Positions 16,566 to 25,531 of a stretch of 64,000 nt of DNA are shown here, piece by piece. Numbering within the stretch: the first letter of the stretch is position 1; every line of letters begins with the position of its first letter. This DNA comes from Gp7-AA10 sp035636095 (GTDB lineage Bacteria; Acidobacteriota; Thermoanaerobaculia; Gp7-AA8), in assembly GCA_035636095.1 (NCBI GenBank), contig DASPZU010000028.1, forward strand, positions 1 through 64,000. Reading direction: 5' to 3'. The notes beneath the pieces were generated by a model. It saw nothing but the letters and a program-made list of their open reading frames with translations, was not told the origin of the DNA and made no database searches. A program made the position numbers and the translations under genes.

Positions 16566-18197
16566 ATGGCGGACCGCAAGCGCGTCGGCATTTTCGGCTG
16601 GGGCGTCGTGGCCCCGAAATCCCCTAACATCGAAGCCTTCGAACGCAATCTCGAGCGGGCAGACAGTTGGTTGACACCCTTTCGAGGTTACGGACAATCA
16701 AACTTTCTCGTTGGTGACCCAGAGTTCGATTTCGAAACATATCACGAGTGGTTCGACCAACGATTTCCGCCCGCCAAATACGCGCAGCTCGCCGACAAAA
16801 TGGGACCGATGGTCAAATTCGCCATCGGGGCATTCATTCAATCTCTCAGTCAAAATCCCGGCATCGAAACGACTCTGCAGAAGCTGGGGACCAAATGCCA
16901 CGTGTACGTCGGCACCGGACTGGGAGACATTACGATCACGCAACAGGAAGCGCTGCGACACGAGCGCGCACTGCGCCGCTGGAATGAATTCTGGGCGGCG
17001 CCGGAACGCTGCGCCGCGCTTCAAGCGCATCTCGACGGCGATATCGATCCGGCCGCGCCGCGCGATCCCGACAACTTTCCGACCGGCTCCGAAGAGTGGA
17101 TCGAAGCCAAGTACGACTGGGAAGAATTCTGGGCAGCCAAGAGCGACGCGCTCCAGCACTACCTGATCGAAGCGGCAGCCATTCAGGGCGAGGCCGTGCC
17201 GGCATCGTCGGGCTCCGCGAAATTGACGACCATCCGGCAGAAGCTCAACAAGATCCGCGCGCTGAACAAGAAGTGGGGATGTCCCGACGAGCCCTGGGCC
17301 AGCGTTTCGCCGAACCTGCTGTGGAACATCCCGAACATTCCCGCGGCGCAGATCTCCATGATCGGAAAGATCGTCGGGCCGGCATTCGCACCGGCGGCGG
17401 CGTGCGCGTCCTTCGGCGTGGCCGCCAAGATGGCCATCGATGCCATCAACCTCGGCGACGCTACCGCCGCCATTATCGGAATGACCGACCCTCCACCCCA
17501 CCCCATGGTCATCTCCGCATTTTACAACGCCAACGTGCTCTCGGCCGACGCCGATGTTTCGCGGCCGATGACGGCGCTCAAGGGCACGCATGTTGCCGGA
17601 GGCGCGTGCGTGTGGATCGTGGCGGATGCCGACGCCATGATGGCGCACGGATTTCGTCCGCTGGGATTGGAAATCGTCGGCGTCGGAACGTCGTCCGACG
17701 CGCATCACATCATCACGCCCTCGAAAGGCGGACCGCAGCTCGCCATCAAGGCCGCCATGAAGGGAGTCCAATCCGGCGACGTGACGACCTGGGACATGCA
17801 CGCAACGGCGACGCCCGGCGATGCAACCGAGATCGCACATTCGCTCGAGCTGCTTCACCCCGATGTCATCTTCACGGCGCGCAAGGGAACGTTCGGACAC
17901 GGCATGTCGGTCGGGGGCGGGTGGGAGCTCACCGCGCAACACCTCGGCTTGGCGAAGGGGCGCCTTTATCCGATGGCGCTCACCGAAGGCGAGCTTCACG
18001 CCGATGTGAAGGTGCATTCCCCGAAATTCGTGCAGGCCGACGGATGCGAAGTGACTCGCGGCTACAGCGGGAAGTTGAGCATGGGCGTCGGCGGGATCAA
18101 CTCCTGCGTCATCAGCCGGCCGTGGGATCCACAGTATGTAGAGTCTCGACTGGCCCAACATCACCCTGCGATACAATCCGCCCGCCCGATTCGCTAA
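16566..18197 (+). CDS. Beta-ketoacyl-synthase-like enzyme with Trp-rich insertion
   Basis: 543 aa, longer than FabF (about 410). The thiolase-fold condensing enzyme triad appears as Cys280 (AAACASFGVAA), His412 (HATATPGDATE) and His445 (GTFGHGMSVGG), with the late glycine-rich GVGGINSC segment. The N-terminus VGIFGWGVVAPKSPN matches KAS openings. Between about 135 and 235 lies an extra segment with two similar motifs, WNEFWAA (W139) and WEEFWAA (W185), absent from standard FabF. No acyl carrier protein or reductase gene is nearby, so it acts outside a clear fatty-acid or polyketide cluster. The substrate is unknown. Confidence 0.82.
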   Translation: MADRKRVGIFGWGVVAPKSPNIEAFERNLERADSWLTPFRGYGQSNFLVGDPEFDFETYHEWFDQRFPPAKYAQLADKMGPMVKFAIGAFIQSLSQNPGIETTLQKLGTKCHVYVGTGLGDITITQQEALRHERALRRWNEFWAAPERCAALQAHLDGDIDPAAPRDPDNFPTGSEEWIEAKYDWEEFWAAKSDALQHYLIEAAAIQGEAVPASSGSAKLTTIRQKLNKIRALNKKWGCPDEPWASVSPNLLWNIPNIPAAQISMIGKIVGPAFAPAAACASFGVAAKMAIDAINLGDATAAIIGMTDPPPHPMVISAFYNANVLSADADVSRPMTALKGTHVAGGACVWIVADADAMMAHGFRPLGLEIVGVGTSSDAHHIITPSKGGPQLAIKAAMKGVQSGDVTTWDMHATATPGDATEIAHSLELLHPDVIFTARKGTFGHGMSVGGGWELTAQHLGLAKGRLYPMALTEGELHADVKVHSPKFVQADGCEVTRGYSGKLSMGVGGINSCVISRPWDPQYVESRLAQHHPAIQSARPIR

Positions 18198-18216
18198 GAA
18201 AAAATAGGAGGAGCCC

Positions 18217-18816
18217 ATGAAGCTCAAGGTCTACTTCGGAGTGTGCGCCATTCTTCTGTCGTCGCTGACGGTGCTGGCACAGGGTCAGAAAAAAGAGATG
18301 TCGGCTGAAGAAAAGGCGCAGATGGACGCCATGATGAAGGCCGGCACGCCGGGGGAGGCACACAAGAAGCTCGCGCCGATGATCGGCACGTGGAACGTCG
18401 TCGTGAAAATGTTCCCGCAGCCGGGTGCGCCGGCTCAGGAATCGAAAGGCACCGCCGTGAACAAATGGGTGCTCGGCGGCCGCTGGGTGCAGGAGAACTT
18501 CACCGGCAAATTCATGGACATGCCGTTCACCGGCATCGGTTACACCGGCTACGACAACATCAAGAAGCAGTACACCGGCACGTGGATGGACAGCATGTCG
18601 ACGGCCACGATGTCGTCCGCCGGAACGGCTGACGACAGCGGCAAGACTTACGAATTCACATCCACGATGGACGATCCGATGAGCGGGAAGCCGATGGCGA
18701 TCAAGGAAAAAGTGACCGTCACCGACAAGAACCACCACACCATGGAAATGTGGGCCCCCGCGCCGGACGGCTCGGTGTACAAGATGATGGAGATCGTCTA
18801 CACGCGGAAGAAGTGA
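18217..18816 (+). CDS. DUF1579 family exported protein
   Basis: 199 aa with a signal peptide (CAILLSSLTVLAQG) and an AGGAGG ribosome site before the ATG. The DUF1579 pattern is clear: KLAPMIGTWNVVVKMF, WVLGGRWVQENF, GIGYTGYDNIKKQYTGTWMD. Members are predicted lipocalin-like beta barrels of unknown role. It is 19 bp downstream of the ketoacyl-synthase-like gene, so both may share a transcript. Confidence 0.9.
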   Translation: MKLKVYFGVCAILLSSLTVLAQGQKKEMSAEEKAQMDAMMKAGTPGEAHKKLAPMIGTWNVVVKMFPQPGAPAQESKGTAVNKWVLGGRWVQENFTGKFMDMPFTGIGYTGYDNIKKQYTGTWMDSMSTATMSSAGTADDSGKTYEFTSTMDDPMSGKPMAIKEKVTVTDKNHHTMEMWAPAPDGSVYKMMEIVYTRKK

Positions 18817-18832
18817 CCCCGCGGAGCGCGGC

Positions 18833-19600
18833 TCAGGATGACGCGCGCGCAGCCACGCGCGTCAGCGCGATCACCGCGAATGTCGCGCCTAACGGATCGG
18901 ACATGATCGAGAAACGCCCCACTTCCGGAATGTCGCGCGGCTCGAAGGCCTGCTTTACGCCCAGAGACTTCGCTTTCTTCAGGCTGGCGTCGCAATCCGT
19001 CACGGCGAAATAGGGCATCCAGAACGGCGGCATCTCCTCGGCCATGTCATGCATTCCGCCGGTCGCGACGTCGCCGACGTGGGCCTCGGTGTAGCCGGGC
19101 GTGATCTTCAGCTTCCAATCGAACAGAGCCGAGTAGAACTTGCGCGCTGCTTCGATGTCGTTGGTCGACAGCTCGTTCCAGCACATGGTTCCTGGTTCGT
19201 TGATGATGTCCGCTCCTTTGTGCTTCTTGGGCTGCCAGATGGCGAACTTCGCGCCCTGCGCATCCTGAATGTTGGCCATGCGGCCGACGTCCATCACATC
19301 GAATGGTTCAGACAGTAATTTCGCGCCGAGCGATTTCGCTTTCTTCGCGGTTGCATCCGCGCTCGCGACGCAGACGTAGGAGAGCCACGCCGGCTTCGCT
19401 TTTTTGTTTTCGTAAAGCGCGCAGACGTTTTTTCCGTTCTTCTGCAGCATGACGTACGGAGGCTGATCCGGCCCCATCGGCATTTCGTTCGCGGTCTGGC
19501 CGAAGAGAGATGTGTAGAACTTCGTGGCAGCCTTGCCGTCGCTGGTGGCGAGCTCAGTCCAGCAGAAATCTCCGGGCGGATAGCTTTTCTTTTCTGTCAT
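18833..19600 (-). CDS. VOC-fold protein with two glyoxalase-like domains
   Basis: 255 aa with tandem VOC domains. Domain 1 is about residues 8-125 (FCWTELATSDGKAATKFYTS, then AKFAIWQPKKH) and domain 2 about 133-250 (MCWNELSTNDIEAARKFYSA, then ATFAVIAL). Both begin with the same betaalphabeta pattern. The family covers glyoxalases, dioxygenases and resistance proteins; no specific activity can be read. It is coupled to the preceding RmlD-like gene through an ATGA overlap (19597-19600). Confidence 0.9.
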   Translation of the reverse strand: MTEKKSYPPGDFCWTELATSDGKAATKFYTSLFGQTANEMPMGPDQPPYVMLQKNGKNVCALYENKKAKPAWLSYVCVASADATAKKAKSLGAKLLSEPFDVMDVGRMANIQDAQGAKFAIWQPKKHKGADIINEPGTMCWNELSTNDIEAARKFYSALFDWKLKITPGYTEAHVGDVATGGMHDMAEEMPPFWMPYFAVTDCDASLKKAKSLGVKQAFEPRDIPEVGRFSIMSDPLGATFAVIALTRVAARASS

Positions 19601-20466
19601 GGTGCACCTCGGTCGGCTTGTATATACGCGGCCAGCGCCTCGCGCCAGTCACGAAGCGGTGGCATTCCGCGGAGCGGAGTGTAACGGGGCCGGGGAACGC
19701 GGTGCGCCTCGCGCGTGGACACCGATTGCACGAGCTCGCCACTCGCGCTCACGAGACGCGCCGCCTCGAGAGCAAATGTGGCGTTCGAACATACGCCGGC
19801 ATTGACGACGTGATGCAGGCCGTATTCACGCTGCTCGACCATCTCCACAAGACGTAGAACGAGATCGTCGACGTAGGTCGTGCTCGCCCACACATCGGAC
19901 ACTGCCCGCACACTCCGTCCCTGGCGAAGCTGCTGATGAACCGTGCTGATGAACGATTCCTTTCCGGGTCCGAAGATCCAGGAGCTCCGCACGATGCATG
20001 CATTGCGACATGCCGCTGCGACCGCGCGCTCCCCTTCCAGTTTAGTGCGGCCATATTCATTGATCGGATTCGCCGCGTCATCGATGGCATAGAGCTTTTG
20101 TTCGCGACCGTCGAAGACGTAATTGCTGCTGAAGTGCACCATCGCGGGCGCAACCTCGGCCAAATTTCTCGGACCAGCGACATTCACCGCGTGTGCAAGT
20201 TTCGGATCGTCTTCACAGGCGTCGACGCCGACGACAGCGCAGTTGATGACGAGATCGGGCCGCAATTCGGCGATTCTGCGCCGCACCGCGTCACGATCGG
20301 TGATGTCGAGATCGGAGTGCGTAAGTGCAATTACTTCCCGCCCCTCGCCCGGCCCTTCGGGCCACCCTCTCCCCGCTTCGCGGGGCGAGGGCACTCGCGC
20401 CAGAGCGAAGCGGCGGGTGAGGGCGCGTCCCACCAGTCCGGCCGCGCCGGTGACCACGACTCTCAA
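19597..20466 (-). CDS. RmlD-like NAD(P)-dependent sugar-nucleotide reductase
   Basis: 289 aa from the TTG at 20466, which overlaps the upstream stop as TTGA. SDR-extended signs: Rossmann motif VVVTGAAGLVGRALTRRFA, the strand motif VHFSSNYVFDG, the catalytic pair in NEYGRTKLEGE, and STTYVDDLV. The family includes dTDP-4-dehydrorhamnose reductase, but no other rhamnose genes are present, so the symbol is withheld. Residues between helix 1 and strand 2 (ARVPSPREAGRGWPEGPG) derive from a palindromic element read in frame. It is the middle gene of DUF885 - reductase - VOC, all overlapping by 4 bp. Confidence 0.85.
   Translation of the reverse strand: MRVVVTGAAGLVGRALTRRFALARVPSPREAGRGWPEGPGEGREVIALTHSDLDITDRDAVRRRIAELRPDLVINCAVVGVDACEDDPKLAHAVNVAGPRNLAEVAPAMVHFSSNYVFDGREQKLYAIDDAANPINEYGRTKLEGERAVAAACRNACIVRSSWIFGPGKESFISTVHQQLRQGRSVRAVSDVWASTTYVDDLVLRLVEMVEQREYGLHHVVNAGVCSNATFALEAARLVSASGELVQSVSTREAHRVPRPRYTPLRGMPPLRDWREALAAYIQADRGAP
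20342..20392. repeat. Palindromic element inside the RmlD-like gene (CCCTCTCCCCGC family, copy 2)
   Basis: Two adjacent hairpins: GGCCC-TTC-GGGCC (20351-20363) and CCCTCTCCCCGC / GCGGGGCGAGGG with one mismatch. The same two modules occur in the intergenic copy at 54055-54140. It is translated as part of the reductase. Confidence 0.82.
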
Positions 20467-22169
20467 TGCAATTTCAGGCCGGTCGCTTTCTCGAGATCGG
20501 CGGGATCGTCGAGGAGGATCCATTGGATCACCGACAGCGGGATCGAGCCGTTGGCGATCAAGTCATCATGAAATTGGCCCAGGCGGAAATTCGCGCCTTT
20601 GGCGTCGCGATCGCGGCCTAACAAACGCATGATCTGCCACTTTCCGGTCATGTAGCTGATCTTCTGCGTGGGATCGACGGCCGAGCCGGCAGCCTCACCG
20701 GTGGCGGCTTCGCGATCGAGACCGCCGCCCTCCATGAAGTAGTTCACCGCCTGATCGAACGTCCACTTTCCGGTGTGAAGGTTGACATCGACACCGATGC
20801 GCGCGGCGCGATATCGCGAGAGTCGCAGCACCTGTCCGCCGGTCGCGGAATCGGGCGGATAAAGACCTTCGCGAAGCAGCATCTCCTCCCCGTAGAGCGC
20901 CCAACCTTCGACGAACACCGTGTCGCCGTGATGGCGGCGAATCTCGTTCTGCAAATGATTGCCGATCGAGATCTGCAGGAAATGTCCGGGAATGCCCTCG
21001 TGTCCGAGGATCGGGCGGGGATCTTCGATGGCGGCGCGGATGTAGAAGTTGCGGCTCTCCGGGTCGTAGGTCGGGATGAAAAAGAATCCGCTGTTGTCGG
21101 GATCGTAAACGCCGGGAGGATTCATGAATCCGCCCGGACTGGTCGGCTTGAACGCTTCCGGAAGCTGACGAATGAGAAACGGCCCGATGTAACTCGGAAT
21201 CGTCACCAGCCGCTTCTCTTTGAGGAACTGGATCATCTCCTCTTCGCGGCTTTGATAGGCCTTCAGAAAATCCTGCTGGTTGGCGGGGATGTTTTTCGCG
21301 CGATGAGGATTCGGATCGGCGAGGGACGGATCGGGCAGCATCGCTTCCAAGGCGCGATAGCGCGCGAGCTCGACTTCGCCGAGATGGGCGATGTCGTGAG
21401 CGCTGAAGGGAAGCAGGAGAATGCGGTGCAGCATGTACTCGTAGTTTTCGAGTCCCAGCGGCTTCCATGCGGTCATGGTGGGCAAACGCTTTTCGAGCCA
21501 GTCGGCGTAGCCATGAATGGCACGCAGTGCATCAATTTTCGCGGAGATCAACGCATCGCGCTCGGTGGGAGTCAGGTCGCCTGCCAGCGTCATCAGGCTC
21601 TCGTTGAGCAGCGGATCGATGCTGCGAGCCGACTGAATCGCGAATTCCGCGTACAGCCGCACCGGGTGCGTCAGATTTTTCTTTCCTTGCTCGATCAACG
21701 CCGGCATTTTTTTCAGGCGCGACGTCGCGGAGATGGCGCGATTGCGCGGCGTGTCGTATTCCTTCTTCAACAGCGAGAAAATCGCATTGCTGGCCTCGTT
21801 GACGTAGATGCCCGGATTGGATTCTTCCGGCTTGCGGACACGATCGGGAAAATTCACGCCCTCCAGCTGCGCCCGGAAAAGGATCGCGTCGATTTTGTCG
21901 TCCTTGCTCCACCTCGAAATATCGGCGGCCCGCACGCGCTCGAGCAAATCGCGCACGTGTGCCCGGCGTCGAGCGATCGCCGATGCCGACAAATCGGCCA
22001 GCCGATCGTCATAGGCATGGAAGCCCTGATCGCTCGCGAACACTGGAAATTCGCGTTTCTGCCATTCGTAGTAGTCATGCGCGGCGGAACGCAAGGCGTC
22101 AGGCGTCATCGGGCTTGAAAGTGCGCTTAGCGGCATGAGGATTGTGATCGCGATCACGCTGAGCTTCAC
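20463..22169 (-). CDS. DUF885 family exported hydrolase, paralog A
   Basis: 568 aa with a signal peptide (MKLSVIAITILMPLSALSS). DUF885 hallmarks are H390-E-G-I-P-G-H396 (a metallopeptidase-like HEx4H motif), FVEGWALYGEEML with likely additional ligands, and SYMTGKWQIMRL. The family is related in pattern to M32/M3-type zinc peptidases, but the activity of most members is not established. It heads an overlapping operon with the reductase and VOC genes. A second DUF885 gene lies at 38177-39850. Confidence 0.9.
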   Translation of the reverse strand: MKLSVIAITILMPLSALSSPMTPDALRSAAHDYYEWQKREFPVFASDQGFHAYDDRLADLSASAIARRRAHVRDLLERVRAADISRWSKDDKIDAILFRAQLEGVNFPDRVRKPEESNPGIYVNEASNAIFSLLKKEYDTPRNRAISATSRLKKMPALIEQGKKNLTHPVRLYAEFAIQSARSIDPLLNESLMTLAGDLTPTERDALISAKIDALRAIHGYADWLEKRLPTMTAWKPLGLENYEYMLHRILLLPFSAHDIAHLGEVELARYRALEAMLPDPSLADPNPHRAKNIPANQQDFLKAYQSREEEMIQFLKEKRLVTIPSYIGPFLIRQLPEAFKPTSPGGFMNPPGVYDPDNSGFFFIPTYDPESRNFYIRAAIEDPRPILGHEGIPGHFLQISIGNHLQNEIRRHHGDTVFVEGWALYGEEMLLREGLYPPDSATGGQVLRLSRYRAARIGVDVNLHTGKWTFDQAVNYFMEGGGLDREAATGEAAGSAVDPTQKISYMTGKWQIMRLLGRDRDAKGANFRLGQFHDDLIANGSIPLSVIQWILLDDPADLEKATGLKLH

Positions 22170-22236
22170 GATTTGTCTCCCTTCAAGACCACGGCAGTCT
22201 ACAATTGATCAAACCCAATTTCGTCGGAGGGACGCC

Positions 22237-25200
22237 ATGAAACCCGAGAGTGGTGTCGCTGCTGCGCTATTCGCGCTGGCTTGTGCGTGCACGACTACTG
22301 TTCCACAACATCACTCCGTACGCCGCCCTACACGAGACGGCGCCGACGAATTTCAGCGCATGATCTGGTCGGACGAAAACGGCCGAATTTTGCCGGGAGC
22401 GTATGCGCGCGCTCTCGACCAGGCCGCGGCAATCCGAAAGCAGCCGCGTCCCGATCGCGCCGGTGTCTCGCGTAATTCCTGGACCTGGCTCGGGCCCGGA
22501 AACGTCGGAGGGCGGATCACCAGCATCCTTGTTCATCCCACAGATCCGAACCTGATCTGGGTCAACAACCCTGGTGGCGGAATCTGGAAGAGCGCCAACG
22601 CCGGCACGACATTCCAGCCGGTCAACGACTTCCTCGCGAACCTGGCCGTCAGCACGATGGCGATGAGCCCCGCCGATCCAAAGGTGATGTACGCCGGGAC
22701 GGGCGGCGGGGCGGGTGCCAGCACGCTTCGCGGGGCGGGGATCTTCAAGAGCTCCGATGGCGGCGAGACGTGGACGCAGTTGCCGGCCACCACCGCCGCG
22801 GATTGGTCGGGCGGCGTCGAAAAGATCTCGATCTCGCCGGACGGAAACAGCGTTCTGGCGGCGACCAAAGCGGTCTATTCCGACGTCGCGAGCGCCATCT
22901 GGCGCAGCACCGACGGCGGAAACACCTGGACCGAAGCGCTGAAACAAACCGGAGGCATGGAAGGATGGGTGGTGGAGTTTCACCCGACCGACAACAGCCG
23001 CGCCATCGCCAGCACAAAAACAGGACAGGCTGTCTACTCAACTGACGGCGGCGCGAATTGGAATGCCGCTACCGGGATTCCTCCGGAGGGCCTCATCGCT
23101 GTCGCATACGCCAGAAGTAATCCGACGATTGTGTATGCGGGCCTCGACAGCAACGGCGGCGATATTTACAAGAGCACCGACGGCGGACAAACGTACACCC
23201 GCGTGAACACCGGCACGGGTTACCTCGGTGAACAGGGTTGGTACAGCAATGTCGTGTGGGTCGATCCGACCAACGCCAATCACGTTCTGATCTCGGGACT
23301 CGACATTTATCGCAGCACCGACGGCGGCGCCAGCTTCACACAGATCAGCCAGTGGCAGAAGTCGCCTCGCTCCGCACACGCCGATCACGGCGCCATCGCT
23401 GCAGCCAGCGGATACGGGACTTCGAATCAGACCATCCTGTTTGGCAACGACGGTGGCCTTTACCGCGCCCAGGACATCACGACTGTCGAAGCTGAAGCGG
23501 GCTGGGAAGTGCTCAACAACAACCTCGGCGTCACGCAGATCTACGGGGCGGCCGGCAATCCGATCAATGGCGTCATCATGGCGGGAACACAGGACAACGG
23601 AAGCGTGCGCTATGACGGCGACGCGCAGAAGTGGTCTCGATGGGAGGGAGGCGACGGCGGGTTCGTGGCGGCCGACCCGAATGACCCCAACTTCTTCTAC
23701 GGCGAGTACGTCTACCTGACCATCTATCGCAGCGATGACGGGGGATTCGCCCGTCCCGAAGATGTCTACGGCTTTTACAACTTCTGGAACGGCGCGTCGT
23801 GGGAAAAAAAGGCGCGCAGCAGTCCGATCACCGAGGCCAAGAGCGGAACTGCAAACTTCATCGCGCCCTTCATCATGGACCCCAATGAGCCGAATCGGCT
23901 GCTCGCGGGCGCCCGTTCGCTATGGGTCACCAACGATGCCAAGAAATCGAACAAGGAAGGCGGACCATCCTGGGCGATCATCAAACCGGGGACCGGTAAC
24001 GCTCGCGTCAACAACATCAGCGCCATCGCAGTGGCAAAGGGAAATTCGAACGTCATCTGGGTCGGCCACAACAACGGCGACATCTTCACCACATCCAACG
24101 GACTCGCCAGCTCTCCGAGCTGGACGAAAGTCGATGACGGCTCGCCTGCCCTGCCCAATCGTTTTGTGACGCGCATCGTCGTCGATCCGAGCGATTCCCG
24201 CACAGCCTACGCAACGTTCGGGGGCTTCTCGGCAAACAATCTCTGGCGAACAACTGACGCCGGCGCAACGTGGACGAGTATCACCGGACCTTTGCCCCAG
24301 GCTCCGATCGAGACTCTTGCCATCCACCCGAAGAATTCGAAGTGGCTCTACGCCGGAACCGAAGTCGGCCTGTTCACCAGCGAAGATGGCGGCGCGACCT
24401 GGGCGGTCCCGCAGGACGGCCCCGCCAACGTCTCGGTCAAAGAGCTGTTCTTCCTAAACAACACACTCTACGCTGCGACGTTCGGACGCGGAATGTACAA
24501 AGTCGACATCCCGAATACGCCCGCGAAGACCGCCCAAACGTGCTACACGCTGACGATCCAAGCCGACGACGGTTCACGCGGCGGCATTCTTCCCGACGTC
24601 GCGCCGAACTGTGACGGTGGACGGGCATACACAGCGGGGACGATCGTCCGCCTGAAAGCGCGAGCGAGAGCGCCTCACAGCTTCGCGGGATGGTCGGGCG
24701 ACATCGGTTCCAATGGTGTCGTTACCATGACAGGCAACAGAATCGCTACAGGACACTTCACGCCGAGCGCAGCCTGCTATCCGCTGACGATCAGTATCAC
24801 GCCGCTTGCGGCCGGAAAAGTGACAACGATTCCTCCGCCGAACTGCGGCAGCGGCTACGTGGCCGGCACCGAGGTCATCTTCGTGGCCACGCCGACCGCT
24901 CCCTACGCTTTCGGGGGCTGGGGGGGAGCTTACTTCGGCCCCGATCCGGTCGGCGCAGTGGAGATGGATGAACCGCTCGCCATCACCGCCATCTTTGCTT
25001 TGCCGGCAACGAACGACGAAATCGCGAATGCCATCGAGATCCGAGGATCGACGTCGTTTCTGCTGGATACTTCGGCCTCCGGCAACTCACCGGACGATCC
25101 GGTGGTCTGCGAAGCCGGCAAGAGTGGAAAAACAGTTTGGTTCCGGATGACGCCCACCGAGGATGCTCCGCTGCGCATCGATACGAATGGCAGCAACTAC

Positions 25201-25515
25201 CACACCGTCATCCAGATCTACACCGGGCAACCGGGCGCGCTGAACGCGATTGCGTGCAGCGCCGAGGCACTTCCCGGAACGCCGATCTCGGAGCTGAGCG
25301 ACAGCTTCGACTTGGCGACCGACGAGCTGGCCGGCATTCAGATCAAAGCCAGGAAAGGGACCACCTACTACATCGAAATCGGCGACGCGACGGAGCCCGA
25401 TCCCGAAGGAGCAGAATTCGACTTCACGGATGACTTCAAGGACTTTCCCGATGGCGGTCTCTTGCAGGTCAACGTTGTGTTCGGAAACACGCGAGGTCGC
25501 GTGGTGCGGCACTGA
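22237..25515 (+). CDS. Sortilin-like Asp-box lipoprotein with InlB-type repeats and a pre-peptidase-like domain
   Basis: 1092 aa from the ATG at 22237, preceded by CGGAGGGA. A lipoprotein signal ends near ALACACTTT. At least eight Asp-box motifs follow (KSSDGGETW, RSTDGGNTW, YSTDGGANW, KSTDGGQTY, RSTDGGASF, RTTDAGATW, TSEDGGATW), forming one or two beta-propellers over about 60-770. Two divergent InlB B-repeat-like modules with FAGWSGDIG and FGGWGGAYFG follow at about 780-920. The C-terminal ~150 residues resemble PPC domains (KTVWFRMTPTEDAPLRIDTN). It is probably surface-exposed and adhesive or scaffold-like. A Ser/Thr kinase gene begins 16 bp downstream. Confidence 0.88.
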   Translation: MKPESGVAAALFALACACTTTVPQHHSVRRPTRDGADEFQRMIWSDENGRILPGAYARALDQAAAIRKQPRPDRAGVSRNSWTWLGPGNVGGRITSILVHPTDPNLIWVNNPGGGIWKSANAGTTFQPVNDFLANLAVSTMAMSPADPKVMYAGTGGGAGASTLRGAGIFKSSDGGETWTQLPATTAADWSGGVEKISISPDGNSVLAATKAVYSDVASAIWRSTDGGNTWTEALKQTGGMEGWVVEFHPTDNSRAIASTKTGQAVYSTDGGANWNAATGIPPEGLIAVAYARSNPTIVYAGLDSNGGDIYKSTDGGQTYTRVNTGTGYLGEQGWYSNVVWVDPTNANHVLISGLDIYRSTDGGASFTQISQWQKSPRSAHADHGAIAAASGYGTSNQTILFGNDGGLYRAQDITTVEAEAGWEVLNNNLGVTQIYGAAGNPINGVIMAGTQDNGSVRYDGDAQKWSRWEGGDGGFVAADPNDPNFFYGEYVYLTIYRSDDGGFARPEDVYGFYNFWNGASWEKKARSSPITEAKSGTANFIAPFIMDPNEPNRLLAGARSLWVTNDAKKSNKEGGPSWAIIKPGTGNARVNNISAIAVAKGNSNVIWVGHNNGDIFTTSNGLASSPSWTKVDDGSPALPNRFVTRIVVDPSDSRTAYATFGGFSANNLWRTTDAGATWTSITGPLPQAPIETLAIHPKNSKWLYAGTEVGLFTSEDGGATWAVPQDGPANVSVKELFFLNNTLYAATFGRGMYKVDIPNTPAKTAQTCYTLTIQADDGSRGGILPDVAPNCDGGRAYTAGTIVRLKARARAPHSFAGWSGDIGSNGVVTMTGNRIATGHFTPSAACYPLTISITPLAAGKVTTIPPPNCGSGYVAGTEVIFVATPTAPYAFGGWGGAYFGPDPVGAVEMDEPLAITAIFALPATNDEIANAIEIRGSTSFLLDTSASGNSPDDPVVCEAGKSGKTVWFRMTPTEDAPLRIDTNGSNYHTVIQIYTGQPGALNAIACSAEALPGTPISELSDSFDLATDELAGIQIKARKGTTYYIEIGDATEPDPEGAEFDFTDDFKDFPDGGLLQVNVVFGNTRGRVVRH

Positions 25516-25531
25516 TACCATTCCGCCCGGC

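Noticed and set aside
16698..18227. 509-aa open frame on the minus strand
   Set aside because: It is antisense to the ketoacyl-synthase-like gene with intact catalytic motifs; composition is shadow-like (His/Arg/Gly-rich).
18822..18845. Half copy of the GTCATCCTGA-type element (GGCTCAGGATGAC) after the DUF1579 gene
   Set aside because: Only one arm is recognisable and it overlaps the VOC gene end; this is too short to call.
20775..22118. 447-aa open frame on the plus strand
   Set aside because: It is the antisense shadow of the DUF885 gene.
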